Below are positions 17,842 through 27,306 of a stretch of 46,729 nt of DNA, piece by piece (position 1 is the stretch's first letter; every line of letters begins with the position of its first letter). The DNA lies in assembly GCA_929200255.1 (NCBI GenBank), contig CAKMYZ010000021.1, positions 1 through 46,729 of the forward strand, given 5' to 3'. The position numbers were made by a program, and so were the translations under genes. Source of the DNA: an uncultured Alphaproteobacteria bacterium. GTDB lineage: Bacteria; Pseudomonadota; Alphaproteobacteria; Rhodobacterales; Rhodobacteraceae. Under the pieces are notes generated by a model. It saw only the letters and a program-made list of their open reading frames with translations. It ran no database searches and was not told the DNA's origin.

Positions 17842-17869
17842 GTCCGTTTCGGACATATTGTTGCGCAAT
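17842..17869. promoter_or_regulatory. Dyads in the ilvE-petP intergenic region
   Basis: GTCCG-TTT-CGGAC (17842-17854) and ATTG-TTGCG-CAAT (17857-17869) lie side by side between the divergent ilvE and petP genes. Their position suits an operator, perhaps for the MarR-type PetP itself. The match to any known site is not established. Confidence 0.3.
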
Positions 17870-17949
17870 TTCTACTTTTCGCTAGCAGTTGATTCTTGGA
17901 ATGTCAACAAAGCTGACGTATTGTCGAGGAAAGCCAAGGGAGGCTGCAA

Positions 17950-18456
17950 ATGAATGACGGATCGCCACCACAGATGGGGCAAAGCCTGCTGTTCCTGACC
18001 GATGAACAGTTGCGCAAGGGGATCGAGGCGATGTTCTTTGCCTATCGCGGCTTTACCGCTGACCCTGACCGCATTCTGGCCGAGAAATCCTATGGCCGCG
18101 CGCACCACCGTGCGATCCACTTTATCCATCGCAACCCCGGCACGACCGTCAATAATCTGTTGTCCATCCTTGGCGTTACAAAACAATCGCTTAATCGTGT
18201 GTTGCGCACATTAATCGAAGACGGTCTGGTGTCCAGTGTAATAGGGCAGCGCGACAAGAGGGAACGTCATTTGCATTTGACAACAGAGGGTGCCGCGTTG
18301 GAACGTGCCCTTTCAGACGCACAGCGTGACCGTATGCGCGCCGCCTACCGCGCCGCCGGCCCAGAAGCTGTTGTAGGATTTCGGCAGGTGCTTGAGGCCA
18401 TGATGGATGAAGACAGCCGCCACCATTATGAGGCGATGAGGGACAGACCGGAATGA
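17950..18456 (+). CDS. petP: MarR-family transcriptional regulator, PetP-like
   Basis: A 168-residue winged-helix regulator. The DNA-binding part spans roughly residues 65-115, with NNLLSILGVTKQSLNRVL as helix-turn-helix and the wing GQRDKRERHLHLTTEG. It is directly coupled by ATGA to an OmpR-type response regulator. The same pair (petP-petR) is known in Rhodobacter capsulatus upstream of the cytochrome bc1 genes and is needed for their expression. No pet operon genes follow here, so the symbol rests on family and pairing. AGGGAGG lies six bases before the ATG. Confidence 0.8.
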   Translation: MNDGSPPQMGQSLLFLTDEQLRKGIEAMFFAYRGFTADPDRILAEKSYGRAHHRAIHFIHRNPGTTVNNLLSILGVTKQSLNRVLRTLIEDGLVSSVIGQRDKRERHLHLTTEGAALERALSDAQRDRMRAAYRAAGPEAVVGFRQVLEAMMDEDSRHHYEAMRDRPE

Positions 18457-19154
18457 GTACAGATGACGCGCACCTGCTGATTGTTGACGACGACGAGCGT
18501 ATTCGCGGATTGTTGCAGAAATTCCTGATGCGCGCGGGCTTTCTGGTCAGCGGGGCGCGGGATGCCGCGCATGCCCGGCGGGTCTTGTCCGGTCTGGAAT
18601 TCGATCTGATTGTGCTGGATGTCATGATGCCGGGTGAAGATGGCATCTCGCTTTGCCGTGATTTGCGCCAGACGATCACAACACCGATCCTGTTGCTGAC
18701 CGCCAAGGGGGACACCGGTGACCGCATTACCGGGCTTGAGGCGGGGGCGGATGATTATCTGGCCAAGCCCTTTGAGCCGAAGGAACTGCTGCTGCGCATC
18801 AACGCTATCCTGCGTCGTGTTCCCACGGCTGAACCCGCCGTTGTCTTGCCCAAGGTGCTCAACCTTGGTCCGGTCCGTTATGATATCGAACGCGGCGAGA
18901 TGTGGCAGGGTGATCAGTTGGTCCGACTAACGGCCACTGAAAGCCAACTCATGCGCATTTTCTCGGGTTGCCCCGGTGAGGCCGTGACGCGGGCGCGATT
19001 GGTCGAGGAGCTCAGCCGCTCTGGCGGGCAAACACAAGAACGTGCGGTGGATGTACAGATCACACGTTTGCGCCGGAAGATTGAAGCGGACCCCAAGCAA
19101 CCCCGCTATCTGCAAACTGTCCGGGGCGCAGGCTATATGCTGTCGCCAGAGTGA
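18453..19154 (+). CDS. petR: OmpR/PhoB-family response regulator, PetR-like
   Basis: A 233-residue two-domain regulator. The receiver has the acidic pocket IVDDDE (about residues 10-15), phosphoacceptor Asp56 in LIVLDVMMPGEDG, LLLTAKGD and the AKPFEPKELL lysine. The C-terminal winged helix has QLMRIFSGCPGEAVTRARL and VDVQITRLRRKIEADP. No histidine kinase gene is nearby, so its phosphodonor is elsewhere or absent. It is coupled to the MarR-type gene, and a hairpin terminator follows. Confidence 0.88.
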   Translation: MSTDDAHLLIVDDDERIRGLLQKFLMRAGFLVSGARDAAHARRVLSGLEFDLIVLDVMMPGEDGISLCRDLRQTITTPILLLTAKGDTGDRITGLEAGADDYLAKPFEPKELLLRINAILRRVPTAEPAVVLPKVLNLGPVRYDIERGEMWQGDQLVRLTATESQLMRIFSGCPGEAVTRARLVEELSRSGGQTQERAVDVQITRLRRKIEADPKQPRYLQTVRGAGYMLSPE

Positions 19155-19196
19155 TCCCAAGGGCCGTGCTGCGCACGGATTCTATTTTATTGGTTT

Positions 19197-19229
19197 GTCT
19201 CCGGCGGAGACATTTTTGAACAAAAGAAA
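19197..19229. terminator. Palindromic terminator/repeat, copy C
   Basis: A perfect GTCTCC-GGC-GGAGAC hairpin (19197-19211) is followed by ATTTTT and AACAAAAGAA. The last block (19219-19228) is identical to the tail of the repeat copy at 36100-36109. It lies between the convergent petR and LAS-peptidase-like genes and fits a terminator for petR. Confidence 0.75.
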
Positions 19230-19245
19230 CTGGCTGAGCTGACAT

Positions 19246-19992
19246 TCATCTGAGTTGCAGGTGGATGTGGTCATCGTGGCGGGCGGCCCGGCACCCCTGG
19301 AAGCGAATTTTAGGGTGTGCGATGTTGAGGGTCTGGGCGATATGGGGTTCGACGAAAATGCGGCCTATGCGTGGATCGTCAGCCAACAGTTGCAAGACGG
19401 CGCGGTTGCGCGGCAGGTCGAGCGTGAAGTCGGGCCACATGGGTTGCAGCGCTGCAAAATCCCATCTGAGTGAAGGCCAGGTTTTGGGGCAATCGGTCGG
19501 CCCCGGTTCGAAAGCGAAATAGCCGATGGGAGAGCGCGTGGCCCCGGTCAGATAGCCGGTCTCATCCTGATAGTAGAATGCGAGATCCGCTTTCTCACCA
19601 TCGTCATGTGACAGATGCGGCAGCAGCGGGAAGTTCTCGACGAACGGGAAATTCGCGTCCAGAACCAGCGTCGTCGTGCCGGGATAGCGTTGGTCCATCG
19701 TGATCGCCGCCTGTTCAAGGGCTTCTGCGAGTTGAGGGGTCACGTAGTTCCGGTTCAGCGCGCAGTACATCCAGCTTTGCACTTGGAGCGGACCGTTGCT
19801 GGCGCAGCTTAATGCCGTCCGGCCAAAGGCAGGCGCGATCAAGGCCGTTGCTACCGTCATCGCGGTATAGGTCAGTATGAAAGCGAGCAACTTTCGGCGA
19901 AACATGCAAGCCACGAGCCACGCCAGACCACCGATCTGCGTGAGTATCGTCAGCACGACCGCAATGGCGGAATGCAGCAGAAAGCGAAACAT
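19246..19992 (-). CDS. Membrane-anchored LAS-type peptidase-like protein
   Basis: A 248-residue protein with two N-terminal hydrophobic helices (about residues 8-30 and 35-55) and a probable periplasmic domain. That domain has H129-DDGEKA-D136 and a terminal HDDHIH (His242, His244). This spacing resembles the zinc ligands of LAS metallopeptidases such as MepA (H-x6-D and HxH), which cleave peptidoglycan cross-links. Activity is inferred from these motifs only, and overall similarity was not tested. Four or five cysteines (63, 77, 168, 233) may form disulfides. Confidence 0.6.
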   Translation of the reverse strand: MFRFLLHSAIAVVLTILTQIGGLAWLVACMFRRKLLAFILTYTAMTVATALIAPAFGRTALSCASNGPLQVQSWMYCALNRNYVTPQLAEALEQAAITMDQRYPGTTTLVLDANFPFVENFPLLPHLSHDDGEKADLAFYYQDETGYLTGATRSPIGYFAFEPGPTDCPKTWPSLRWDFAALQPMWPDFTLDLPRNRAVLQLLADDPRIGRIFVEPHIAQTLNIAHPKIRFQGCRAARHDDHIHLQLR

Positions 19993-20097
19993 TCTGCCAG
20001 TCTAGCGCCGGGCGCTGCATCAACAAGGCAAAAGGCATGCGGATCAACGCACACAAAGGTGGTTGTGCTTCCCACCCGAATTGCGTCTTTTGTGCAT

Positions 20098-21021
20098 ATG
20101 ACAACTGTATTGATCACCCATGAAGATTGCTACGCCCATGTCACGCCCCCCGGCCATCCCGAGCAGGTCGCACGGCTTGATGCGGTGTTAGGCGCGTTGG
20201 AGGGTATGGACCTATTGCGCGCCACTGCGCCGCTGGCCGCCGAAGACGATCTGCTGCGTGCCCATCCCAAGGCGCATGTTGATGCCATCCGGGCCGCTGC
20301 CCCGGACGAGGGCTGGCGGTCGCTGGATGCCGATACGCATATGTCTGTTGGTAGTTTACAGGCGGCTTATCGTGCCGCTGGCGGTGTTGTCCGCGCGGTC
20401 GATATGGTGATGAGCGGTGCGGCCAGCAATGCCTTTTCCGCGATGCGCCCACCCGGTCATCATGCTGAACGGCAGACCGCCATGGGTTTTTGCTTTTTCG
20501 GCAATGTTGCGATCGCTGCTAAACACGCGCTTGCGCATCACGGGCTGAACCGCGTTGCGATTGTTGATTTTGACGTGCATCACGGCAATGGCACGCAGGA
20601 TCTGGTCGAGGATGATCCGCGTATTTTGTTCTGTTCTACCCATCAATCCCCGCTTTATCCCGGGACAGGTGCCGCCCATGAAGTGGGTGTCGACAATGTT
20701 CTGAACGTGCCCCTGCCCGAAGGCACTGGGTCAAAACCTTTCCGTAAGGTCATGGAGAATCAGATTCTACCGCGCGTTGACGCCTTTGCACCGCAACTTC
20801 TGCTTATTTCCGCCGGATTTGATGCACATAAGAATGATCCATTGGCGGGGATGAACCTGACCACGGAAGATTTTGAATGGGTCACAGCACGCCTGTGCGA
20901 TCTGGCCGACCGTCATTGTGCGGGTCGGGTGGTATCGGCGCTTGAAGGTGGCTATGACTTGGATGCATTGGGTGCCTCTGCTGCTGCCCATGTTGGAGTT
21001 CTGGAGGAACGCGGCCGATGA
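20098..21021 (+). CDS. Histone deacetylase-family (AcuC-like) deacetylase
   Basis: A 307-residue zinc-dependent arginase-fold amidohydrolase. Family motifs are RPPGHHAE with the His-His dyad, DFDVHHGNGTQD with the zinc Asp and His, SAGFDAHKNDPL, and the final EGGYDL. Bacterial members deacetylate acetyl-lysine proteins or acetylpolyamines; the substrate is unknown. The start at 20098 gives the family N-terminus (MTTVLITHEDCYAH). It overlaps xseB by ATGA and heads the xseB-ispA-dxs operon, an order common in this bacterial family. Confidence 0.9.
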   Translation: MTTVLITHEDCYAHVTPPGHPEQVARLDAVLGALEGMDLLRATAPLAAEDDLLRAHPKAHVDAIRAAAPDEGWRSLDADTHMSVGSLQAAYRAAGGVVRAVDMVMSGAASNAFSAMRPPGHHAERQTAMGFCFFGNVAIAAKHALAHHGLNRVAIVDFDVHHGNGTQDLVEDDPRILFCSTHQSPLYPGTGAAHEVGVDNVLNVPLPEGTGSKPFRKVMENQILPRVDAFAPQLLLISAGFDAHKNDPLAGMNLTTEDFEWVTARLCDLADRHCAGRVVSALEGGYDLDALGASAAAHVGVLEERGR

Positions 21022-21251
21022 GCGATGTGAAAGACCTGAGTTTCGAGGAGGCGATCAAGGAGCTGGAAACAGTGGTTGGTCAGCTTGAGCGCGGCGATGT
21101 CGCGCTGGATGACAGCATTGCCCTCTACGAGCGCGGGGCTGCACTCAAGGCGCGTTGTGAGACCAAGCTGAAGGAAGCCGAAGAAAAAGTTGCCAAGATT
21201 ACGCTTGGCGAAGGTGGCACACCGCAAGGGACGGCGCAGCTTGATGACTGA
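21018..21251 (+). CDS. xseB: Exodeoxyribonuclease VII small subunit
   Basis: A 77-residue helical protein of normal XseB length, with the conserved SFEEAIKELETVVGQLERGD and SIALYERG segments. Several XseB copies coat the XseA large subunit of the single-strand-specific exonuclease VII. XseA is not in this window. It overlaps both the upstream deacetylase gene (ATGA) and ispA (eight bases), in the usual place ahead of ispA. Confidence 0.95.
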   Translation: MSDVKDLSFEEAIKELETVVGQLERGDVALDDSIALYERGAALKARCETKLKEAEEKVAKITLGEGGTPQGTAQLDD

Positions 21252-22152
21252 TACTCCTGCAAAAATCCGCATCTCTGCGCTTGAACGCCGGCCTTTGAGT
21301 GACGCCATGGCCCATGCCGCCAAAGTGTCTCAGGCCCGTATCGGCTTTGCTCTAAGTGATCTGTCAGGCGATCTGACAGACGCCATGCTTTACGCCGTGA
21401 CAGGTGGAAAGGCCCTGCGTGCGTTTCTCGCGTTGGAGACAGCGCGCCTGCATGGCATCAATCCTGTTTCGGCTGTCGGTGCGGCATCGGCAATTGAGTG
21501 TATTCACGCCTATTCTCTGGTTCACGATGACCTGCCCTGCATGGATGATGATGAGTTGCGCCGGGGTCAGCCGACCGTTCACAAACAATGGGATGACGCC
21601 ACAGCCGTGCTGGCAGGTGACGGGTTGCAGGCCCTGGGTTTTGAGTTGCTGGTGCAGGCGGAATGCGCCCCGCGTGCCAAGTTGAACCTGTTGATGTCCT
21701 TGTCCCATGCCGTCGGTGTGCGTGGCATGGTGGGCGGTCAAGCTGCCGATATTGCAGCCGAGACCGCACAACTTCCGCTTGATCTGGAAGATATCACCGC
21801 CTTGCAGGCCAGTAAGACCGGCGCGCTCATTTCATGGGCTGCCCTTGTTGGTCCGCGCATGGCCGAGGCCGAGCGTGAGCCATTATCGCTTTATGGTGAT
21901 GCGCTGGGGCTTGCCTTCCAGATTGCAGACGACCTGTTGGATCATTCTGGTGACCCCTCAATCGTGGGCAAGGCTGTGGGTAAGGATGCTGCAGCGGGCA
22001 AGGCCACCTTTGTGTCTTTGTTGGGCGCAGATGGGGCAAAAAGCCGCGCAAATGAACTGGTGGAGGAGGCTTGCGATGCGCTATCACCTTATGGTGACGA
22101 TGCAGAGACGTTGAAAGAAGCCGCACGTTTTGTGATGACGCGCACGCACTAA
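21244..22152 (+). CDS. ispA: Farnesyl/polyprenyl diphosphate synthase
   Basis: A 302-residue trans-prenyltransferase condensing IPP with DMAPP and GPP. The first Asp-rich motif is [14 protein letters not shown] and the second is FQIADDLLD, with GGKALRAFL for IPP binding and QAADI between them. The short-chain type (two residues between the Asp pairs plus an extra insertion) suits geranyl/farnesyl diphosphate synthase. The start at 21244 overlaps the xseB end; a longer form starting at 21190 is out of keeping with the family. Twelve bases separate it from dxs. Confidence 0.93.
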   Translation: MTDTPAKIRISALERRPLSDAMAHAAKVSQARIGFALSDLSGDLTDAMLYAVTGGKALRAFLALETARLHGINPVSAVGAASAIECIHAYSLVHDDLPCMDDDELRRGQPTVHKQWDDATAVLAGDGLQALGFELLVQAECAPRAKLNLLMSLSHAVGVRGMVGGQAADIAAETAQLPLDLEDITALQASKTGALISWAALVGPRMAEAEREPLSLYGDALGLAFQIADDLLDHSGDPSIVGKAVGKDAAAGKATFVSLLGADGAKSRANELVEEACDALSPYGDDAETLKEAARFVMTRTH

Positions 22153-22163
22153 GGTCAAGAGCC

Positions 22164-24077
22164 ATGCCGAGCCAGCCACTTACCCCGATCCTTGATCGTG
22201 TGAAGACACCTGATGACATGAAAGCCCTATCTGACGCAGAGCTGCGTCAATTGGCCGATGACTTGCGCGCCGAGACGATTTCAGCGGTCTCTGTCACTGG
22301 TGGCCATCTTGGTGCTGGTTTGGGTGTTATTGAAATGACCGTGGCCCTGCATGCGGTTTTTGATGCTCCCAAGGACAAGATCATCTGGGATGTGTCACAT
22401 CAGTGTTATCCGCATAAAATCCTGACCGGCCGGCGCGACCGTATTCGAACGCTCCGCGCCGAAGGGGGGCTCAGCGGTTTCACCAAACGCTCTGAAAGCC
22501 CATATGATCCATTTGGCGCGGCCCATTCCAGTACCTCAATCTCTGCGGCCCTTGGTTTTGCCGTCGCCCGTGATCTGGGCGGTGAAGGGGGCGACGCCAT
22601 TGCCGTGATTGGCGATGGCGCAATGTCGGCGGGCATGGCCTATGAGGCGATGAACAACGCAGGTCACTTGGGCAAGCGGTTGATTGTGATCCTCAATGAC
22701 AATGAGATGTCGATTGCGCCGCCGACTGGGGCGATGTCGTCCTATTTGTCGCGTCTTTATGCGGGCGAGCCGTTTCAGGAATTCAAGGCCGCCGCCAAGG
22801 GTGCTGTGTCTCTCTTGCCGGAACCTTTCCGCGAAGGCGCCAAGCGCGCCAAGGACATGCTCAAGCATATGACTGTGGGTGGGACCTTGTTTGAAGAGTT
22901 GGGGTTTTCCTACCTAGGCCCCATTGATGGCCACGATATGGAACAGCTCTTGTCGGTCTTGCGCACAGTGAAAGAGCGTGCCGACGGCCCGATCCTGATC
23001 CATGCGATCACCAAGAAGGGCAAAGGTTACGCCCCGGCAGAGGGTGCCAGCGATAAAGGCCATGCCACGGCCAGGTTTGATGTGGTCACCGGTGAGCAGA
23101 AGAAAGCACCCAGCAATGCCCCGTCTTACACATCCGTATTTGCCGAAAGCCTGCTAAAGCACGCCGCAGATGATCCGCGTATCTGTGCGGTGACGGCAGC
23201 GATGCCGGATGGCACCGGTCTTGCGAAGTTCATGGAGCGCTACACCAGCCGTTGTTTTGACGTTGGCATCGCTGAGCAGCATGCGGTGACGTTCAGTGCT
23301 GGTTTGGCTGCGGGAGGTATGCGCCCGTTCTGCGCGCTTTATTCAACCTTTCTGCAACGTGGCTATGATCAGGTTGTCCATGATGTGGCGATCCAGAACT
23401 TGCCGGTGCGCTTTGCCATTGATCGCGCTGGGCTGGTTGGTGCCGATGGCGCGACCCATGCCGGATCGTTTGACGTGGCATATCTGGCAAATTTGCCCAG
23501 CTTTGTCGTGATGGCCGCCGCTGATGAGGCAGAACTGGTCCGCATGGTGGCCACCGCTGCCGCCTATGACGACGGGCCAATTGCGTTTCGCTTTCCGCGC
23601 GGTGAAGGCGTGGGCGTTGAGATGCCCGATGCCCCAGAGGTTCTGGAGATCGGCAAAGGCCGCATGATCCGGGAAGGCAAGCAGGTCGCCATCCTGTCAT
23701 TTGGCACGCGCTTGCAAGAGGTCACAAAGGCTTGTGAGGCGCTTGCGGCCAAGGGGATCACCCCGACCGTTGCCGATGCCCGGTTTGCCAAGCCGTTGGA
23801 CCGTGATCTGGTGTTGAAACTGGCTGCGGCCCATGAGGCGCTGATCACGGTGGAAGAGGGTGCTGTGGGCGGCTTTGGCTCGCATGTTGCACAATTGCTG
23901 GCCGAAGAAGGTGTGTTCGACCACGGGCTGAAGTTCCGTTCGATGGTGCTGCCGGATATCTTCATCAATCAGGCCAGCCCTAAGGTGATGTACGATGTGG
24001 CGGGCATGAATTCCGAACACATCGAAGCCAAGGTGTTGGACGTGATGGGTGTGGCGACACTGGAAAAGCGTGCCTGA
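22164..24077 (+). CDS. dxs: 1-Deoxy-D-xylulose-5-phosphate synthase
   Basis: A 637-residue thiamine-diphosphate enzyme, full length. It condenses pyruvate and glyceraldehyde 3-phosphate to DXP, the first step of the MEP isoprenoid pathway, which supplies the ispA product next door. Visible are [36 protein letters not shown] with the diphosphate-binding GDG...N, the PIDGHD motif, and the transketolase-like [21 protein letters not shown] terminator overlaps its 3' end. Confidence 0.97.
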   Translation: MPSQPLTPILDRVKTPDDMKALSDAELRQLADDLRAETISAVSVTGGHLGAGLGVIEMTVALHAVFDAPKDKIIWDVSHQCYPHKILTGRRDRIRTLRAEGGLSGFTKRSESPYDPFGAAHSSTSISAALGFAVARDLGGEGGDAIAVIGDGAMSAGMAYEAMNNAGHLGKRLIVILNDNEMSIAPPTGAMSSYLSRLYAGEPFQEFKAAAKGAVSLLPEPFREGAKRAKDMLKHMTVGGTLFEELGFSYLGPIDGHDMEQLLSVLRTVKERADGPILIHAITKKGKGYAPAEGASDKGHATARFDVVTGEQKKAPSNAPSYTSVFAESLLKHAADDPRICAVTAAMPDGTGLAKFMERYTSRCFDVGIAEQHAVTFSAGLAAGGMRPFCALYSTFLQRGYDQVVHDVAIQNLPVRFAIDRAGLVGADGATHAGSFDVAYLANLPSFVVMAAADEAELVRMVATAAAYDDGPIAFRFPRGEGVGVEMPDAPEVLEIGKGRMIREGKQVAILSFGTRLQEVTKACEALAAKGITPTVADARFAKPLDRDLVLKLAAAHEALITVEEGAVGGFGSHVAQLLAEEGVFDHGLKFRSMVLPDIFINQASPKVMYDVAGMNSEHIEAKVLDVMGVATLEKRA

Positions 24078-24108
24078 CCCGGCGTTTCCGCGATTATTCG
24101 GGTTTTTT
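24077..24108 (+). terminator. Terminator after dxs
   Basis: ACCCG and CGGGT flank a 17-base segment that can itself form GCG-TTTC-CGC. A run of six Ts follows. The T-run lies inside the 3' end of the convergent DUF6065-like gene, so the genes share this signal. Confidence 0.6.
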
Positions 24109-24861
24109 GAGCGTGCGCCGCGACAGGTGGAAGTCGGGCTCTGTCCGCCCTGATGGGTCGCGCCCCTTTACGTAATCGCGTTGCCACCCAAGTTTCACCG
24201 CCTCCGGTTCCCCGCGCGCCAGCCGTGCCTGAAAATCCGTACGTTCGCGTCGCCAATGATCGTAACTCGCCTTGAGGTCTTCAGCCTCTTCAAAGCTACG
24301 TAGGCGCGGTTGGATATGGTCAAGCGCTGCATGTGGGACCACCGACAGAAAGCAGAACGCCTCACCTGCTGCAAATTCAACCGAACCGGGCCGGGTGAAC
24401 CGCCAGTTCATGGTAAAAGCAAAAGGAAGCCAATCGGTTTCTACCAGCCCTTCGAGGGCGGTGATGCCGTCCTTGACAGTATTTGGAGCCCCGCGCGCGA
24501 TAATCGCCCAGCCCGGCGAGGTCCTGAACAGGTAGCCGGGATGGAAGGTCAGAATGCCGTGCCCAAAGACTGGTCCGACAATGCGGTTGATCGGTTGGTT
24601 TGGATCAGTGCAGGTGACGGTCACGTCTTCTGGCTTCATGCCGCCATTCCAATGTGCCGTGATTGAAAATGGCAGAATAATCTCCCATCCGCTGGCATTG
24701 GCAACGGGCAATGGCGTGCACCGGTAGGCAAACCGTTGCGTCGTGTCATCCATCCAGTCGCGCGAAGATCGGCCCGGAATGATTTCGGGCGGGTCGTCAT
24801 ATTCCCGGAAGCAATCGAGTTCCGGGTAAACCGGTAACATTTCCCGATCATCATTGGTCAT
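24094..24861 (-). CDS. DUF6065-like protein (unknown function)
   Basis: A 255-residue soluble protein without a signal peptide, resembling the DUF6065 family. It has WEIILPFSITAHWNGG, the FGHGILTFHPGYLFRTSPGW segment, WLPFAFTMNWRFTRPG and a charged C-terminal tail rich in Arg and Lys. No catalytic motif or pathway can be assigned. ATG at 24861 is preferred to GTG at 24867 because AGGCGGG lies seven bases before the former. About 155 bases separate it from the next gene, with no feature seen there. Confidence 0.7.
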   Translation of the reverse strand: MTNDDREMLPVYPELDCFREYDDPPEIIPGRSSRDWMDDTTQRFAYRCTPLPVANASGWEIILPFSITAHWNGGMKPEDVTVTCTDPNQPINRIVGPVFGHGILTFHPGYLFRTSPGWAIIARGAPNTVKDGITALEGLVETDWLPFAFTMNWRFTRPGSVEFAAGEAFCFLSVVPHAALDHIQPRLRSFEEAEDLKASYDHWRRERTDFQARLARGEPEAVKLGWQRDYVKGRDPSGRTEPDFHLSRRTLKKPE

Positions 24862-25018
24862 GAACACGCCCGCCTGAGGTTTCTATCGGCAATTTTCGAC
24901 AGGTAAACATCAACGCCTGTAGTGTTCAAGCCAGCTTGCGCGATCCGCTGGTGGGTGGCGAAATTCCGAGGAAAATTGCGTCAACCCACCAATCTGGCGC
25001 TGGATGCGCGAGGGCCGG

Positions 25019-25663
25019 CTATTCCCGTGATTTCCGAAACAATCGCCTGTTCAGCGCGACAAACCGGTCAATCGGCCATGTCCAGAATGATCTATCCTTT
25101 GCTCGCAGATAGACATAACCCAACCAACTTGCAAAAGCTGCGCCAATGACATCTACAATCAGGTCACCCATGGTATCTTTCAGTCCTGATTTTTGCATGT
25201 TCAGGCCGAACCACAGATCCATCAAGAACTCAAATATCTCCCAGCAGGCACCGGCAGTCATGGCCAGCCCAAACGCCATAAGGCACATGGCCCAAGGTGG
25301 TGCTGCGAACTTGTCGCCTTCGAACATCATGAACACGAAGACAAAGCCCACAAGGCCAAACCCGACCGCAGATGTTCCGTGCAAAGCGATATCCCACCAC
25401 CAGACCCTTTCGTAGAAATCAAAAGCCTCACCCATGAAAACTGACGCGATGACAAACAGGGTCACGGCGGCGACGAAGGGCACCGGCAGGTTGATCCCGA
25501 CACGATCCGCCAGAACCAAAGGCGCCAGCGACAATCCGAGGGTTGCCAATGAGACAAATGTCATCGACCAGCGGCCGTCCAAAGCAGAGGCCGCTGCGGC
25601 AATGGCCAGCAAGGTCCAAATACCGTGGATAAAGTAGCCTTGTCGCCGGATCTGCGCGAGCAT
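25019..25663 (-). CDS. DUF2238 (YjdF-like) integral membrane protein
   Basis: A 214-residue protein with about six hydrophobic helices. The conserved family core is visible: FDFYERVWWWDIALHGTSA with Tyr, Asp and His, then GACWEIFEFLMD and KDTMGDLIVDVIGA. Acidic residues placed within helices recall a membrane hydrolase or ion-binding site, but the family has no established function. It diverges from the EEP-family gene, leaving fewer than 40 bases for both promoters. Confidence 0.75.
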   Translation of the reverse strand: MLAQIRRQGYFIHGIWTLLAIAAAASALDGRWSMTFVSLATLGLSLAPLVLADRVGINLPVPFVAAVTLFVIASVFMGEAFDFYERVWWWDIALHGTSAVGFGLVGFVFVFMMFEGDKFAAPPWAMCLMAFGLAMTAGACWEIFEFLMDLWFGLNMQKSGLKDTMGDLIVDVIGAAFASWLGYVYLRAKDRSFWTWPIDRFVALNRRLFRKSRE

Positions 25664-25700
25664 AGCAATGTCCTTTTGTTTTTGGCCATATGGTCCCTAT

Positions 25701-26402
25701 ATGATTGTCATGACAGAGCCAATCGGGGACAGAACCTACCGTATTGCGAGCTATAATGTTCGTAAAGCACGCGGCCTTGATGGGCGCCGTGACCCCGATC
25801 GGATACTTGACGTCATCAATCGGTTGGACGCTGATGTCGTGACGCTGCAGGAAGCTGACCACCGTTTGGGCCGCCGCCCCGCGGCCCTGCCCAAAGACCT
25901 GATAGCGCAGGAAACTGATTTCGATGTGGTACCACTGGCGACGAACGATTGCAGCATTGGTTGGCATGGGAACGCGATACTGATCCGGCGGGGCATTGCG
26001 TTTGGCCAAGCCGAGCGCATTGCCCTACCGGGTTTGGAGCCTCGGGGTGCGGTTGTGGTATCACTCGACGATGGGCTGACGATTATCGGCGTACACCTTG
26101 GATTACTGCGAAGTTCACGCCGCAAGCAGCTCAAGGTCATCGCAGCCCATGCACCGAACCCAAAACGTACCGTTTTGGTTGGGGATATGAACGAATGGAA
26201 CCAAGCCCGCGGATTTGAGGCGTTGCAGGGATCATTCGCGCTGCATTGCCCCGGTCGCAGCTTCCATGCGGCACGCCCAATTGCAGCGCTTGACCGCCTT
26301 GCGCTGACCCATGACCTAACCCTTGTTGATGCCGGGGTTGAGCAAGGTGCGCTTGCCCGAAAAGCCTCGGATCATTTGCCGGTTTGGGCTGACGTTACCT
26401 GA
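25701..26402 (+). CDS. Endonuclease/exonuclease/phosphatase-family hydrolase
   Basis: A 233-residue EEP-fold protein without a clear signal peptide. The metal- and phosphate-binding motifs are IASYNVRKA (Asn), VVTLQEAD (Glu), GVHLGLLRSSRRKQ (His), VLVGDMNEWN (Asp/Asn) and the terminal SDHLPVWADV (Asp-His). The substrate may be a nucleic acid, phosphodiester lipid or nucleotide and is not decidable. The start is ATG at 25701 or 25710; a longer version from 25668 would run into the divergent gene's start region. Confidence 0.85.
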   Translation: MIVMTEPIGDRTYRIASYNVRKARGLDGRRDPDRILDVINRLDADVVTLQEADHRLGRRPAALPKDLIAQETDFDVVPLATNDCSIGWHGNAILIRRGIAFGQAERIALPGLEPRGAVVVSLDDGLTIIGVHLGLLRSSRRKQLKVIAAHAPNPKRTVLVGDMNEWNQARGFEALQGSFALHCPGRSFHAARPIAALDRLALTHDLTLVDAGVEQGALARKASDHLPVWADVT

Positions 26403-26442
26403 GCACTCAACGCTGCGGCCGTGCTTGAATGCGGGTGCCGGA

Positions 26443-27216
26443 TTAGTTGAGTTTGTCCAATCGCTTTTCAATTGCTTCAAGCTTTGCCAGCACGTCATCC
26501 CGATAGGCATCTGTCGCGGCGTTGTCTTCCTCGGCGTGGGCGTCCTGCATAGAGTTCACGATCAGGCCGACCAGCAGGTTTACCACTGCAAATGTCGTGA
26601 CCATGATGAAAGGCACAAAGAAGGCCCATGCGTAGGGGTAGACCTCCATCACCGGGCGCACGATGCCCATGGACCAGCTTTCCAGCGTCATGATCTGGAA
26701 CAGCGAATAGCCCGAACTGCCCAGCGTGCCGAACCACTGTGGGAACGATGCGCCGAAAAGCTTTGTCGCCATGACGGCGGCGATATAGAACACCAGCCCC
26801 ATCAGCGCAAAGACCGACCCCATACCGGGCAGGGCGGTTACAAATCCTTCGACCACGCGTCGCAGCGATGGCATCACAGAGACGATTCGCAGCACACGCA
26901 GGATGCGCAGTGCACGCAGCACCGACAGGCCGCCGTTGCCGGGGACAAGTGAGATGCCGACAATGACAAAATCAAACAGGTTCCAGCCGTTGCGAAAGAA
27001 TTTCAGGCGCTGGGCGAACATCTTGGCAGCAAGCTCGACCACAAAGACCGCAAGGCAAAGGTTGTCCAGCATCGTGATCAGACCACCTGCCGATGCCATG
27101 ATCGACTTTGACGTTTCCATCCCAAGGATGATGGCGTTGAAGACAATCACGCCGATGATGAAATTGCGGACCCAGGCGGTGTCCAGTATCTGCGCGGTTT
27201 TCTGGCGAAGGGTCAT
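26443..27216 (-). CDS. Prokaryotic voltage-gated sodium channel (BacNav)
   Basis: A 257-residue single-domain six-helix channel that should assemble as a tetramer. S1-S3 are visible as hydrophobic stretches. S4 (about residues 97-115) carries Arg100, 103, 106 and 109 in every third position. The pore helix leads into the selectivity filter TLESWSM (176-182), the BacNav signature also found in NavAb. S6 is VVNLLVGLIVNSM, and a C-terminal coiled coil (about 235-256, VLAKLEAIEKRLDKLN) would hold the tetramer. Related channels in roseobacters have been studied as sodium channels. The physiological role here is unknown. Confidence 0.93.
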   Translation of the reverse strand: MTLRQKTAQILDTAWVRNFIIGVIVFNAIILGMETSKSIMASAGGLITMLDNLCLAVFVVELAAKMFAQRLKFFRNGWNLFDFVIVGISLVPGNGGLSVLRALRILRVLRIVSVMPSLRRVVEGFVTALPGMGSVFALMGLVFYIAAVMATKLFGASFPQWFGTLGSSGYSLFQIMTLESWSMGIVRPVMEVYPYAWAFFVPFIMVTTFAVVNLLVGLIVNSMQDAHAEEDNAATDAYRDDVLAKLEAIEKRLDKLN

Positions 27217-27306
27217 GCAGGCGGCCTTTGGTTAGCGTGCCCCTGATATGGGATGTTTACAACTATTGGGCAAGTGGTCGCGTGGACGTGGCGTTACACT
27301 GGACGC

